Shown: piece after piece, positions 52,627-61,738 of the stretch
Layout of the letters: each line of letters begins with the position of its first letter
How positions within the stretch are numbered: position 1 is the stretch's first letter
DNA from: Mycobacterium scrofulaceum
GTDB taxonomy: Bacteria > Actinomycetota > Actinomycetes > Mycobacteriales > Mycobacteriaceae
Length of the DNA: 64,000 nt
NCBI RefSeq assembly: GCF_001667885.1
Contig: NZ_LZJW01000132.1
Coordinates: 1 to 64,000, forward strand
Direction of reading: 5' to 3'
Position numbers and translations under genes: made by a program
Notes under the pieces: generated by a model
Database searches by the model: none
Seen by the model: only the letters and a program-made list of their open reading frames with translations
What the model was told of the DNA's origin: nothing

Positions 52627-53862
52627 GTGCGCCAAACCGCGGCCATGGCCGAGGCCGACCGCACGTGGATGGTCGACACGCTGCTCGCCCTGCTGCAGAC
52701 GCCGAGTCCGGCCGGACGGACGGACGCGGTGATGCAGCTGATCGGTGACATCTTTGACGGCTTCGGCGTGCCGTTCTCGTTGACGCGTCGCGGGGCGTTG
52801 ACCGCCGAACTCCCGGGGGAGTCCGCGACCACCGACCGCGCGCTGGTGGTGCACGCCGACACCATCGGCTGCATGGTGCGCCGGCTCAAGGACAACGGGC
52901 GTCTCGAGGTGATTCCGGTCGGCACCTTTTCGGCCCGGTTCGCCGCGGGCGCGCGGGTGCGAATCTTTTCCGACGATCCCGATGAGTTCATCACCGGAAC
53001 GGTCCTGCCGCTCAAGGCCAGCGGGCACGCTTTCGGTGACGAGATCGACCTGCAGCCCACCGACTGGGAACACGTCGAGGTGCGCGTCGACCGCCAGGTG
53101 CACTCGCGGGAGGACCTCGTCCGGCTCGGGCTGCAGATCGGCGATTTCGTCGCGCTGATCGCCAGCCCGGAACTGACCGCCGACGGCTACATCGTCTCCC
53201 GTCACCTCGATGGCAAGGCGGGCGTCGCGATCGCGCTGGCGCTGGCGAAGAATTTCGCCGAGAACAAGGTGGTGCTGCCGCACCGCACGATGGTGATGAT
53301 CACCATCACCGAGGAGGTCGGCCACGGGGCGAGCCACGGCTTGCCCGCCGACGTCGCCGAACTGGTCTCGGTGGACAACGCGGTGTGCGCGCCGGGCCAG
53401 CACTCGATTGAGGACGGCGTGACGATACCGATGGCCGATCTACACGGTCCGTTCGACTATCACCTGACGCGCAAGCTGTGCCGGCTTGCCGAAGAGCAGG
53501 ACATCCGTTGCGCGCGAGACGTGTTCCGGTTCTATCGCTCTGACGCGGCCGCGGCGATCGAGGCGGGTGCGGGCACCCGCGCGGCCCTGGTCGGTTTCGG
53601 GCTCGACGGGAGTCACGGTTGGGAGCGCACCCATCTGGATTCGTTGCAGGCGGTCTACTGCCTGCTGCACTCCTGGCTGCAGACGCCGCTAACCTTCGCC
53701 AAATGGGACGCCAAGCCGACGGGCAAGCTGCGGGACTTCCCGTCGTCCAAGCAGCCCGCTCCCAGCGAACGGTGGGTGCCGCTGGCTCGTGGGGAACACG
53801 ATTCGCCCGGGGAGGCGTGGCCGGGGTCGCACTGGCCGCCGTCGAAGGGACCGCAGGCCTGA
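52627..53862 (+). CDS. M42-family metallopeptidase (osmoprotectant-NAGGN-type)
   Basis: A 411-residue M42/M20-like aminopeptidase. Metal ligands are in order: His in VVHADTIGCM, Asp in RHLDGKAGVAIALAL, the Glu-Glu in ITITEEVGHGASHG, Asp in SVDNAVCAPG and His near GSHGWERTH. The beta insert domain (residues ~70-170) is present. It resembles the M42 peptidase associated with NAGGN osmoprotectant synthesis in proteobacteria, but no NAGGN genes are next to it. GTG at 52627 is preceded by GAGGAG. The C-terminal extension (~45 residues, Pro/Ser-rich) is unusual. Confidence 0.86.
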   Translation: MRQTAAMAEADRTWMVDTLLALLQTPSPAGRTDAVMQLIGDIFDGFGVPFSLTRRGALTAELPGESATTDRALVVHADTIGCMVRRLKDNGRLEVIPVGTFSARFAAGARVRIFSDDPDEFITGTVLPLKASGHAFGDEIDLQPTDWEHVEVRVDRQVHSREDLVRLGLQIGDFVALIASPELTADGYIVSRHLDGKAGVAIALALAKNFAENKVVLPHRTMVMITITEEVGHGASHGLPADVAELVSVDNAVCAPGQHSIEDGVTIPMADLHGPFDYHLTRKLCRLAEEQDIRCARDVFRFYRSDAAAAIEAGAGTRAALVGFGLDGSHGWERTHLDSLQAVYCLLHSWLQTPLTFAKWDAKPTGKLRDFPSSKQPAPSERWVPLARGEHDSPGEAWPGSHWPPSKGPQA

Positions 53863-53872
53863 GTCGCTGTCG

Positions 53873-54643
53873 CTAACGACCGACCCGGGGAATTCGGTCC
53901 GCGCGCCAGCAGCGGGATTTCATCGGGACGTCGATCGCGTCGGCGCCGGGAAAACGCTCGTTCAGGGCGGCGCGGGCATTGGCCAGTCGCGCAGCGCGCT
54001 CATCTGCGGGCGCGATGATCACCCTGCTGTACGTCCCGACCATCGCGACAACATCGTCGAGGGTCATGGTCCGCACGAACGTGAAGGTCTCGCGGGAAAT
54101 GTTGTGGAAGATCTGCGGATCGGGGAGCAGCACGTTCTCGTGGCGCCGGCGGAAGCGGTCCGGGGATTCCGCCTCGGGCGTGTCCTCGCCCGGGAGCAGG
54201 TCCAGGTCGCGAACCCAATCCACGTCACGGTCTCGACTGGTCCAGATCAGGCCGAACCGCCCGTGGTCGCGCAGCACCCGGCCGATCTCGGGAACGGCGC
54301 GCTGAGGATCCATCCAGTGCCACGCCGAGGAGACGAACACCGCGTCGACGCTCGCCTCGGGGAGCGGAATCGATTCGCCCGTGCCTTCGACGGCGCGCAC
54401 CTCGGGCGACCGCTCGGTGAGCACCGCGCGCATGCGCGCGTCGGGCTCGACCGCGATGACCTCCGCCGCCCTGCTCAGCAGCGCCCGGGTGAACAGACCG
54501 GTACCCGCACCGAGATCGACTGCCGCCTCGCACCGGGGCGGCACCAGCCAGTCCACCGCTTCTTCCGGGGGTCGGGGACGAAAGCCGTCGTAATCCTCGG
54601 CGATCGAGCCGAAGGACATCGCGCGTTCTTGGCGATCGGTCAT
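53873..54643 (-). CDS. class I SAM-dependent methyltransferase (Methyltransf_11)
   Basis: A 256-residue methyltransferase: MTDRQERAMSFGSIAEDYDG start, motif I EAAVDLGAGTGLFTRALLSR, acidic VIAVEPDARMRAVL, VEGTGESIPLPEASVDAVFV and the SAWHWMDPQRAV motif typical of small-molecule and trans-aconitate-like methyltransferases. ATG at 54643 is used, ATG 54652 is also possible. Substrate unknown. It lies 52 bp downstream of the GAP exporter gene on the same strand. Confidence 0.88.
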   Translation of the reverse strand: MTDRQERAMSFGSIAEDYDGFRPRPPEEAVDWLVPPRCEAAVDLGAGTGLFTRALLSRAAEVIAVEPDARMRAVLTERSPEVRAVEGTGESIPLPEASVDAVFVSSAWHWMDPQRAVPEIGRVLRDHGRFGLIWTSRDRDVDWVRDLDLLPGEDTPEAESPDRFRRRHENVLLPDPQIFHNISRETFTFVRTMTLDDVVAMVGTYSRVIIAPADERAARLANARAALNERFPGADAIDVPMKSRCWRADRIPRVGR

Positions 54644-54695
54644 AGCCGCCAAAATAATCCAGCTCGCTGGGCGACCGGTGAGAAAGAGTTGTGGG

Positions 54696-55379
54696 TCACC
54701 ACAGCGCGCTGTGATTGATGAGCGCGTCAGCCACCAGCCCGACGCCGAACACCAGGAACAACAGTCGCACCGACATCGGGCCGTAGCGGGTGAGGGCGCG
54801 TACCAGGCGACGCTGAATGCGCTTGGCCCGCATGGTCTTTCTCATTGAGAGGGCGAGGATCAGCAGCGGCGGCGAAAGCGCGATCGCCCAGTAGGCGATG
54901 ATGGCCAGGGGCCAGAGCGGCGGCCTCGGGTGCAGGGCTGCCAGCATGGCCAAGCCGGTGAGATACGGAATGGCGGTCGGCGCTTGGCCACTGCCGATCG
55001 CCAGCCCGAGGAACCCGAGCAGCCAAGGACGCTCACGCATCGCCGCCAGCGCCCAGCCCGGAGCCGACGATTGGGCGGTCAACGGAAAATACGCCAGGCC
55101 GGTCAGCACCAGGCCGAGCGCCAGCTCGCCGCCGAAACGGACGGTCGGTGTCAGGTGGAAGCCCACGGCGTGGGTCAAGAAGCTCAGACCCAGCACCGTG
55201 CACAGTCCGAACGTGGTTGTCACGGCGAACACGCCCGCGATGAAGCTCAGCGCGCCCGGAACCGGCGACCGGCGGCTCAACCGGCTGTCGAAAACGACCG
55301 CCGAGACCACGCCGACGTTGAGGACGTTCAACGAATCGAGCAGCGCCAGCCCCGCAAGCGCCACCACAAGAGCACCCAC
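54696..55379 (-). CDS. GAP-family membrane protein (possible glycolipid/lipopeptide exporter)
   Basis: A 227-residue polytopic protein with about six membrane segments (for example LVVALAGLALLDSLNVLNVG, ALSFIAGVFAVTTTFGLCTV, LALGLVLTGLAYFPL, YLTGLAMLAALH, WPLAIIAYWAIALSPPLLIL, SVRLLFLVFGVGLVADALIN). This fits the GAP/Sap family, one of whose members is needed for glycopeptidolipid transport in mycobacteria. The GTG at 55379 is the start. No GPL locus lies in this window, so the cargo is unknown. Confidence 0.82.
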   Translation of the reverse strand: MGALVVALAGLALLDSLNVLNVGVVSAVVFDSRLSRRSPVPGALSFIAGVFAVTTTFGLCTVLGLSFLTHAVGFHLTPTVRFGGELALGLVLTGLAYFPLTAQSSAPGWALAAMRERPWLLGFLGLAIGSGQAPTAIPYLTGLAMLAALHPRPPLWPLAIIAYWAIALSPPLLILALSMRKTMRAKRIQRRLVRALTRYGPMSVRLLFLVFGVGLVADALINHSALW

Positions 55380-55622
55380 GCGCTTGGACCCCGCCCTACC
55401 GCGCGAGGTCGCCGGAGGTGGACATCGAGGCGGCGATCATGGTGCAGAGAATACGAGTCGAAGATAGGCGTGTCTGTTCGAGGCGGAGTGAGCCGGGCCC
55501 GCCGGGCGCATCACCGGGTCGGCTCGTATCCATCTCGATCCGGTCACACGGCATGGGGCACCACGGGTTTGGCCGGCCCGCGTTTGACAATGCGGGACAT
55601 GAGCCAGACGCGGGAGCCGGCA

Positions 55623-57056
55623 ATGGCGCGTGAAATATCCCGCCAGACGTTTCTGCGGGGGGCCGCCGGGGCGTTGGCCGCCGGCGCGGTTTTCGGCTCC
55701 GCCCGGGCCACCGCCGCGCCGAATCCCACCGGCTGGGAGGGGCTGTCCACCGCCATCGGCGGGCAGGTGCTGTTACCGGACAACGGTGCTTTCGGCTCCG
55801 CCAAGCAGGTGTTCAACACCAACTACAACGGCTCGACGCCCGCCGCGATCGTCACGCCGACCTCTCCGGCCGACGTGCAGAAGGCCATGGCGTTCGCCGC
55901 GGCCCACAACCTGAAGGTCGCCCCGCGCAGCGGCGGACATTCCTACATCGGCGCGTCCACGGCGAACGGCGTCATGGTGCTCGACCTGCGTCAGCTGCCC
56001 GGGGGCGTCAACTACGACGCCGCCTCCGGGCAGGTGACCGTCACGCCCGCGACGAGCCTGTACGCGATGCACCAGACGTTGGCCGGTGCCGGCCGGGGCA
56101 TCCCGACGGGCACATGCCCGTCCGTCGGGGCCTCCGGGCACGCCCTGGGCGGGGGATTGGGCGCCAACTCCCGGCACGCTGGCCTGCTCTGCGACCAGCT
56201 GGTGTCGGCGTCGGTGGTGCTGCCCGGCGGCCAGGCGGTGACGGCGTCCAACGCCAGCAACCCCGACCTGTTCTGGGCGTTGCGCGGTGGCGGCGGCGGT
56301 AACTTCGGCGTGACCACGTCGCTGACCTTCGCGACGTTTCCGACCACCGATCTCGACGTGGTCAACGTCAACTTCCCCGCGGAGGCGTTCGCCCAGGTGT
56401 TGGTCGGCTGGCAGAACTGGCTGCGCACCGCCGACCGGAGCAGCTGGGCCTTGGCGGACGCCACCGTCGACCCGATGGGAACGCATTGCCGCATCATGGC
56501 GACCTGCCCGGTCGGTTCGGGCGCCGGCGTTGGCGCCAACATCGCCAAAGCCGTTGGTGTCCAACCGACGGGGACCGACAACCACACGTTCAACTACCTG
56601 GACCTGGTGAGGTATCTGGCCGTCGGGAACCTCAATCCGGCACCGCTCGGATACGTCGGTGGGTCCGACGTGCTACCCGTCGTCGACGCGGCCACCGCCC
56701 AGGGAATTGCCCAGGCGGTCAACGCCTTTCCCCGCGGGGCGGGCCGCATGTTGGCGATCATGCACGCGCTTGACGGCGCCCTCGCCGATGTGGCGCCGGG
56801 GGCGACCGCCTTCCCGTGGCGCCGGCAGTATGCGCTGGTGCAGTGGTACGTCGAGACCGGTGACGCGGCGGCGGCGACGAACTGGCTCAACACCGCCCAC
56901 CAAGCCGTGCAACCGCACTCGGTCGGGGGATACGTGAACTACATCGAGGCGAACCAACCGGCTTCGCGGTATTTCAGCTCGAATCTGTCCCGGCTTGCCG
57001 CCGTGCGGCAGAAGTACGATCCCGGCCGAATCATGTTCTCGGGGCTCAACTTCTAG
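55623..57056 (+). CDS. exported FAD-linked oxidase (BBE family)
   Basis: A 477-residue berberine-bridge-like oxidase. Signal region AREISRQTFLRGAAGALAAG resembles a Tat signal but has Arg-Gln in place of twin Arg. The FAD domain begins PTSPADVQKAMAFAAAHNLK, and KVAPRSGGHSYIGAS holds the His for covalent flavin. CPSVGASGHALGGGLG is typical, and the BBE tail KYDPGRIMFSGLNF closes it. GGGAG at 55612-55616 selects the ATG at 55623. It probably acts outside the membrane on sugars or alcohols. Its end overlaps the convergent heme oxygenase gene by 11 bp. Confidence 0.88.
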   Translation: MAREISRQTFLRGAAGALAAGAVFGSARATAAPNPTGWEGLSTAIGGQVLLPDNGAFGSAKQVFNTNYNGSTPAAIVTPTSPADVQKAMAFAAAHNLKVAPRSGGHSYIGASTANGVMVLDLRQLPGGVNYDAASGQVTVTPATSLYAMHQTLAGAGRGIPTGTCPSVGASGHALGGGLGANSRHAGLLCDQLVSASVVLPGGQAVTASNASNPDLFWALRGGGGGNFGVTTSLTFATFPTTDLDVVNVNFPAEAFAQVLVGWQNWLRTADRSSWALADATVDPMGTHCRIMATCPVGSGAGVGANIAKAVGVQPTGTDNHTFNYLDLVRYLAVGNLNPAPLGYVGGSDVLPVVDAATAQGIAQAVNAFPRGAGRMLAIMHALDGALADVAPGATAFPWRRQYALVQWYVETGDAAAATNWLNTAHQAVQPHSVGGYVNYIEANQPASRYFSSNLSRLAAVRQKYDPGRIMFSGLNF

Positions 57057-57720
57057 TGAATGGCGGGCGCGGCTGACGTCGGCTCGGGATGTGGTCGGCG
57101 AGTTCGTCGAGCAAGGCGTGATTCAACCCGAAGGCCAATTTGACCTCGTCGACGACGCGATCGATGTCGCCCGGGCTCGGGCGGAGCGCGTCAAGGCGGG
57201 CACGATAGGAGTCTTTGTACGGCTTGGGCCGCACGGGGAACTCGTAGAACGCGAGCCCGGCGCCGCGCAGATCAAAGGTGCGATCGAGGGCGTTGCGGAT
57301 CAGGCGGCCTCCGGAGAGGTCCCCGAGATAACGCGTGTAGTGGTGGGCCAGCAGGGAGCCGCCCCAAGTCAGCATGGCGATCCGCTCGCCGTATGCCGTC
57401 GCCGCGGGAGAGTCGACGTCGCGCGTGCCGTCGGTGCGCCAGTGCCGCAGATCGGCGTCGATGGCGGGAAGACGCTCCAACGCCCGGTCGTACACGGCGG
57501 CGACCATGGGGTCCTTGCGGCGGGCCCGCATGGCGTTCTCGAGGGCGGCGTACACCACACGTAACCGAAGCAGGTACTCGGAATAGCCACGAGCGGTCAC
57601 GCGGCCGGCCAGCAGTTCGGAGATGAAAGAGCTCTGCTCGGCGGCGACATGTTCGGCGGCCGACCCCTGCTTCATGGCGATCGACAAACGGCCGCGTGTT
57701 GGACTTTCGATCGGGCGCAT
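57046..57720 (-). CDS. biliverdin-producing heme oxygenase
   Basis: A 224-residue heme oxygenase, cleaving heme to biliverdin, CO and iron. The proximal His24 is in QGSAAEHVAAEQSSFI; the distal helix with the hallmark GDLSGG is YTRYLGDLSGGRLIRN (about residues 129-144), and AFYEFPVRPKPYKDSYRARL matches the family C-terminal part. Length suits HmuO-type enzymes. It is divergent from a bacteriophytochrome gene, so it most likely supplies that protein's chromophore (BphO role), not just iron. ATG at 57720; M16 is a shorter alternative that would drop part of the first helix. Confidence 0.93.
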   Translation of the reverse strand: MRPIESPTRGRLSIAMKQGSAAEHVAAEQSSFISELLAGRVTARGYSEYLLRLRVVYAALENAMRARRKDPMVAAVYDRALERLPAIDADLRHWRTDGTRDVDSPAATAYGERIAMLTWGGSLLAHHYTRYLGDLSGGRLIRNALDRTFDLRGAGLAFYEFPVRPKPYKDSYRARLDALRPSPGDIDRVVDEVKLAFGLNHALLDELADHIPSRRQPRPPFTRS

Positions 57721-58001
57721 GTCCTGCTCAGATTACATTGGCGATGGGCGGCAACGAGGTGACGGAGGGAACCGCAGCGCCTAGGCTCGAGTAATTGACA
57801 CAGATGAAACTGGTGCGCCGCGAACCGATGGGCGGGCGGCGCCGAATTGGGGACCGGGGGAGGCCGTTTTCGTTGGCATTGCTCGTCGCACCGCAGGCCA
57901 TTGCGGCTGGAGGGGAAATGGTTTGGGCGCGTTAGGTATTCGGTTTTGATTTTTCTCCGGCCCGGGCTGCCACCCGTCAGCGGACCGACAGAGCTGATTG
58001 C
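57721..58001. other. 281-bp shared control region, heme oxygenase / phytochrome
   Basis: Divergent promoter region. It has TTGACA at 57795-57800 without a clear -10 box, and a mildly T-rich stretch at 57945-57956. A purine-rich site with an ATG at 57918 gives only five codons. No symmetrical operator stands out. It separates two genes expected to be co-expressed. Confidence 0.5.
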
Positions 58002-60287
58002 GTGAGCGGCGGCGACGCCCATGTCCCACCGTCGACGGTCGGGTGCGCGCCGAGCGACGACCTCCTCCCGGCCGGCACGCCCATCGATCTTGACAACTGT
58101 GCCCGCGAGCCGATCCACGTCCCCGGAAGCATTCAGCCGCGCGGCGTGCTCGCGGTGGTGCGCGAATCCGATTTCGAGGTGCGTCAGGTCAGCGCGAACG
58201 TCGCAGAGCTGCTGGGCCGCCCGGTTGACGACGTCCTGGGGCGGCATCTCTCGGCGCTGATCGGTCCCGAACAGGCCGCTCGCATCGAGCAGACGGCCAG
58301 GACCTACGGCGATTTGCGCCATCGCAACCCGATCGAGTGCTCGGTCGACGTCGGCGGCGAGCTGCGGGCCTTCGACGCCATCGTGCACCATGACGCCGGC
58401 GGTGTGCTCCTGGTGGAGCTCGAGATCGCTTACGGCGAGCGGCCGGTCTCCTTTCCGAACACCTACCAGGCGGTGCGCGGCGCGGTGGAGGAGCTGAACC
58501 AGGCCACCACGCTGACCGAGCTCTACGACACCGCGGCGCGGGCGGTCCGCGACCTGACCGGGTTCGACCGGGTGATGGTCTACCGCTACGACGCGGACTA
58601 CAACGGCGAGGTCGTCGCCGAATCCAAGCGGGACGGCCTCAACTCGTTCCTCGGCCTGCACTACCCGTCCACCGACATCCCGGCGCAGGCGCGGGCGCTC
58701 TACGAAAAGAATTGGATTCGCCTGATCTCCGATGTCGACTACACGCCGGCACCCCTGGTGCCGGCGGTCGACCCCGCGAGCGGGATGCCGCTGGACCTCA
58801 CGTACGCCACGCTGCGCAGCGTCTCGCCCGTTCACATCGAGTACCTGCAGAACATGGGGGTGCACGCCTCGATGTCGATCTCGTTGCTGCGGCAGGGGAG
58901 GCTGTGGGGGCTCATCGCCTGCCACCATTACGCCGGTGCGCACCTGCCGCCGTTCGGCACCCGGGCGGCGGCGGAGTTCCTCGGCTCCACCCTGTCGCTG
59001 CGGCTTGTCGACCGGTTCGAGGACGAACAGTTGCACAAACGGTTGGCCGCGCAGGCGGTGCTGGGCAAACTGACAGCCGCGACGCTCAACGACACCGAAT
59101 CGTTGACGGTGGCGCTGCTCGGGGCGCCCGACCTGCTCGACCTCGTGCCCGCCGACGGTGTCGTCGTGGATATCCAGGGCGATCGCCGGGTCCGCGGGTC
59201 GGTTCCGCCGCCGGAGGTGGTCGCTGCCGTCATGGACTGGGCGCGCGGCGCGGACGACGAGGTCGCAGCGACCGAATGCTTGTCGCGGGAGCTCCCCGAA
59301 CTCGGCCTCGACCCCCAGTTGGCCGCCGGCGCGCTCGCGATCAACCTGCCCGACGGCCAGCACGCCGTCTGGTTTCGGCGCGAGGTGTTGCGTTCGGTGG
59401 ACTGGGGAGGCGACCCGCACAACAAGGCGATAGCGGTCAGCGAGGGTGAGGCGGTCAGGCTCAGTCCCCGCAAGTCGTTCGAGCGGTGGCGCGAAGTGGT
59501 TCGCCGCCGCAGCGAGCCGTGGACGTCGAACGACACCGAGTCCGCCGGGGCGTTGCGACGCCATCTGGTGGAGTCGTTGTACCGGCGCACGCGGGGCGCG
59601 CTGCGGGTGGCCGAGACGCTGCAGCGCAGCCTGCTGCCCAACGCGATCCCCACGCTCGACCGTTGGCACCTGTCCGCCCACTACGAGCCGGCCGCGGGAG
59701 ACAACGTCGGCGGCGACTGGTACGACGCGTTCGAGCTGCGCGACGGAAGGCTGATCGTGCTTATCGGCGATGTCGCCGGACATGGCATCGCCGCGGCCGG
59801 CATCATGGCGGCGTTGCGCAACGCCCTGCGCGCACAGCTGTTCGCCGGGGCGGAACCGGCCGAGGCCCTGGGACAGCTCAATGACTTTTGCTTGCACATG
59901 CTGCCCGGCGCATTCGCCACCGTGATCGCGGCGCGGGTCGACCTCTCCTCGGGAGATGTGGAGGCCGCGTCAGCCGGCCACTTGATGCCTTTCCTGACCG
60001 ACACGGTGCCGCCCGCGGTCGCAGCGCCGATACGGCTGTCGCCCCCGATCGGCATCAAGGGCGTGACGTACGCGCCGAGCACGTTCACGGTGAAACCCGG
60101 ACACGGGTTGGTCCTGTACTCCGACGGCCTGGTCGAGCGCCGCGGCGAGGCGATCGATGACGGCCTCGACCGGTTGTGCGAGACCCTGAGCCGCGCCGGC
60201 CAGCCAAGCGCGTCCCGGATCTGGACGGAGATGGCGTGGGGCCACATCGAAGACGACGTGACCATCGTCGCCCTGCGCCGCCCCTGA
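58002..60287 (+). CDS. bacteriophytochrome with SpoIIE/PP2C phosphatase output (PAS-GAF-PHY-PP2C)
   Basis: A 761-residue predicted red/far-red photoreceptor. PAS: DLDNCAREPIHVPGSIQPRG puts Cys33 at the biliverdin-attachment place known in DrBphP. GAF: FDRVMVYRYDADYNGEVVAE, LGLHYPSTDIPAQARALYEK (Asp225 of the DIP motif) and VSPVHIEYLQNMGVHAS (His278). PHY: tongue motif LSPRKSFERW (PRxSF at 489-493). Output (about 540-760) is PP2C/SpoIIE: LQRSLLPNAIPTL, GGDWYD, LIGDVAGHG, LYSDGLVERR, EDDVTIVAL, with all metal Asp (572, 590, 708, 752). No histidine kinase. GTG at 58002. It likely dephosphorylates an anti-sigma-factor antagonist by light. Confidence 0.93.
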   Translation: MSGGDAHVPPSTVGCAPSDDLLPAGTPIDLDNCAREPIHVPGSIQPRGVLAVVRESDFEVRQVSANVAELLGRPVDDVLGRHLSALIGPEQAARIEQTARTYGDLRHRNPIECSVDVGGELRAFDAIVHHDAGGVLLVELEIAYGERPVSFPNTYQAVRGAVEELNQATTLTELYDTAARAVRDLTGFDRVMVYRYDADYNGEVVAESKRDGLNSFLGLHYPSTDIPAQARALYEKNWIRLISDVDYTPAPLVPAVDPASGMPLDLTYATLRSVSPVHIEYLQNMGVHASMSISLLRQGRLWGLIACHHYAGAHLPPFGTRAAAEFLGSTLSLRLVDRFEDEQLHKRLAAQAVLGKLTAATLNDTESLTVALLGAPDLLDLVPADGVVVDIQGDRRVRGSVPPPEVVAAVMDWARGADDEVAATECLSRELPELGLDPQLAAGALAINLPDGQHAVWFRREVLRSVDWGGDPHNKAIAVSEGEAVRLSPRKSFERWREVVRRRSEPWTSNDTESAGALRRHLVESLYRRTRGALRVAETLQRSLLPNAIPTLDRWHLSAHYEPAAGDNVGGDWYDAFELRDGRLIVLIGDVAGHGIAAAGIMAALRNALRAQLFAGAEPAEALGQLNDFCLHMLPGAFATVIAARVDLSSGDVEAASAGHLMPFLTDTVPPAVAAPIRLSPPIGIKGVTYAPSTFTVKPGHGLVLYSDGLVERRGEAIDDGLDRLCETLSRAGQPSASRIWTEMAWGHIEDDVTIVALRRP

Positions 60288-60400
60288 GCTTCCCCCCGAA
60301 GCCAACCGCTAACGCGCGTCGCCGTCTACCGCTCAGCAAACGGCGAAGCTTAGGATGGCACCGCGGAGCGGTTGCGCACCAAGGGATTTGATGCGCAGAG

Positions 60401-60961
60401 CTAGCCGGACGCGCTCAGGATCTTGATCGCGAAGACGAGCGAGTCGCCCGGCCGGATTCCGGCGCTGGGCTGACCGTTGGGATAGCCATCCGCCGAGGTC
60501 ATCGCGACGGCGACCGTGGACCCCACCTTCTGACCCGCGATGGCCTTCTGGAAGCCGGGCACAACCCCGTTGAGCGGGAAGTCGATGGAAGCGCCGCGTT
60601 GATAGCTGCTGTCGAACACCGACCCGTCGCGTCCATTGACACCCATGTAGCAGACCGAGACCGTCGCCGTGGGGGAGACCACCGGGCCATCTCCGGCGCG
60701 CAACGTGTGCACCTGTGTCTGGGTCACGCTGAACGGTGCCGTCACGTCCACGCGCGGAGCTGTCGTATCGGTGGATCCGGTGACCGCGACACTGCCGGTG
60801 GTCCCGGTCAGCGTCCAGTCGGGCGTTCCACCGCTTTGCGGTGGCGCAGTCGGGCATGAGCCGGCCGCGGTTGCGGTGCTCGGCGCGACGAGCGCCAGGA
60901 CGGTCGCCGCGACACAGGCCGCGACGGAGGAATACACCAGGGAGGACTTCACCGCGGTCAC
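60401..60961 (-). CDS. secreted FKBP-type peptidyl-prolyl isomerase-like protein
   Basis: A 186-residue secreted protein: signal peptide (SSVAACVAATVLALVAPSTA), an N-terminal beta segment of ~75 residues with two Cys (GSCPTAPP and SVCYMG) and an FKBP domain, GSVFDSSYQRGASIDFPLNG then VVPGFQKAIAGQKVGSTVAV and GIRPGDSLVFAIKIL. The FKBP active-site aromatics are partly kept (FDSS, VVPGF). It may fold exported proteins. GTG at 60961 chosen. Tail to tail with the phytochrome gene, 113 bp apart. Confidence 0.86.
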   Translation of the reverse strand: MTAVKSSLVYSSVAACVAATVLALVAPSTATAAGSCPTAPPQSGGTPDWTLTGTTGSVAVTGSTDTTAPRVDVTAPFSVTQTQVHTLRAGDGPVVSPTATVSVCYMGVNGRDGSVFDSSYQRGASIDFPLNGVVPGFQKAIAGQKVGSTVAVAMTSADGYPNGQPSAGIRPGDSLVFAIKILSASG

Positions 60962-61130
60962 GCTACAGACCGCCGATGGCGTCCCCTGCGAGCGGCCCGT
61001 GGCTACCCGCGGAACCCTTCGGGCGCGGGCTCAATTCGGCGCGCCGGCATTCCGGCCTTTCGTTATTCTTCATCCGTGTTGCTCGGAGTCCGCTAACTCT
61101 TGGCGGCCCCGCAGAAAGGGAGCGAATCGG

Positions 61131-61487
61131 ATGCCCTCACCACGCTGGCTGGCCGCACTGAGCATTCCCCTGATGGCCGGCGCCGCGCTCGTCGGCAGCG
61201 CCGCCATCGCGACGGCGAACACGCCCCAAGACGACGCCTACCTCGCGCAACTGCACGCCGTCGGACTCAGTTGGCCACCGCAGACGGAAGAGGCGCTGAT
61301 CGGGGAGGCCCACCTGATCTGTTACGACCTCACGTGGGGCTGGACGCCCCAACAGATCGCCGACGACGTGCACGCCCACTTGAACGCGCGGGGGGTCACC
61401 CTGCTGGACGTCGGAACCATGGTCGATGCGGCGCACTCGATTTATTGCCCCGGCAATGTGTGCGACGCACCTTCCCTGTGCACGTGA
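61131..61487 (+). CDS. secreted DUF732 protein
   Basis: A 118-residue protein with signal peptide (LAALSIPLMAGAALVGSAAI, cleavage near ATANT) and DUF732 domain: DDAYLAQLHAVGLSWPPQTE, HLICYDLTWG and SIYCPGN. The C-terminus has two more Cys (NVCDAP, SLCT) not found in the paralogue at 32335-32658. The AAAGGGAG ribosome site supports the ATG. Function unknown. Confidence 0.9.
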   Translation: MPSPRWLAALSIPLMAGAALVGSAAIATANTPQDDAYLAQLHAVGLSWPPQTEEALIGEAHLICYDLTWGWTPQQIADDVHAHLNARGVTLLDVGTMVDAAHSIYCPGNVCDAPSLCT

Positions 61488-61738
61488 CACCTCTTGCGGG
61501 ACACCGTCCTCCGCGACCGCGGTTCGACGGAGTTCTCATCGAAGTCACGTCCGGACAAACCTCGTCGCCTCGCGCGGCGTGAAGTGCATGGAGTCTGCGC
61601 TTCTGCTAGCCGAACCGACTCGACCAAGGGAAGGTGTTCGACGCCGTAATTGCCGAGAAACAGGTGGGCAAATCCGCCGAAGTACGTTCGCGGCGTGTCT
61701 TATCCTGCTTGCGAACCGCGCCCGACAGAGTAAGGGGA

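Noticed and set aside
57918..57935. Five-codon ORF after GGAGGGG upstream of the phytochrome
   Set aside because: Too short to support as a leader peptide; likely chance.
57672..59897. 741-codon open frame opposite heme oxygenase and phytochrome
   Set aside because: Antisense to two well-supported genes; its sequence is Arg/Gly/Val-rich noise.
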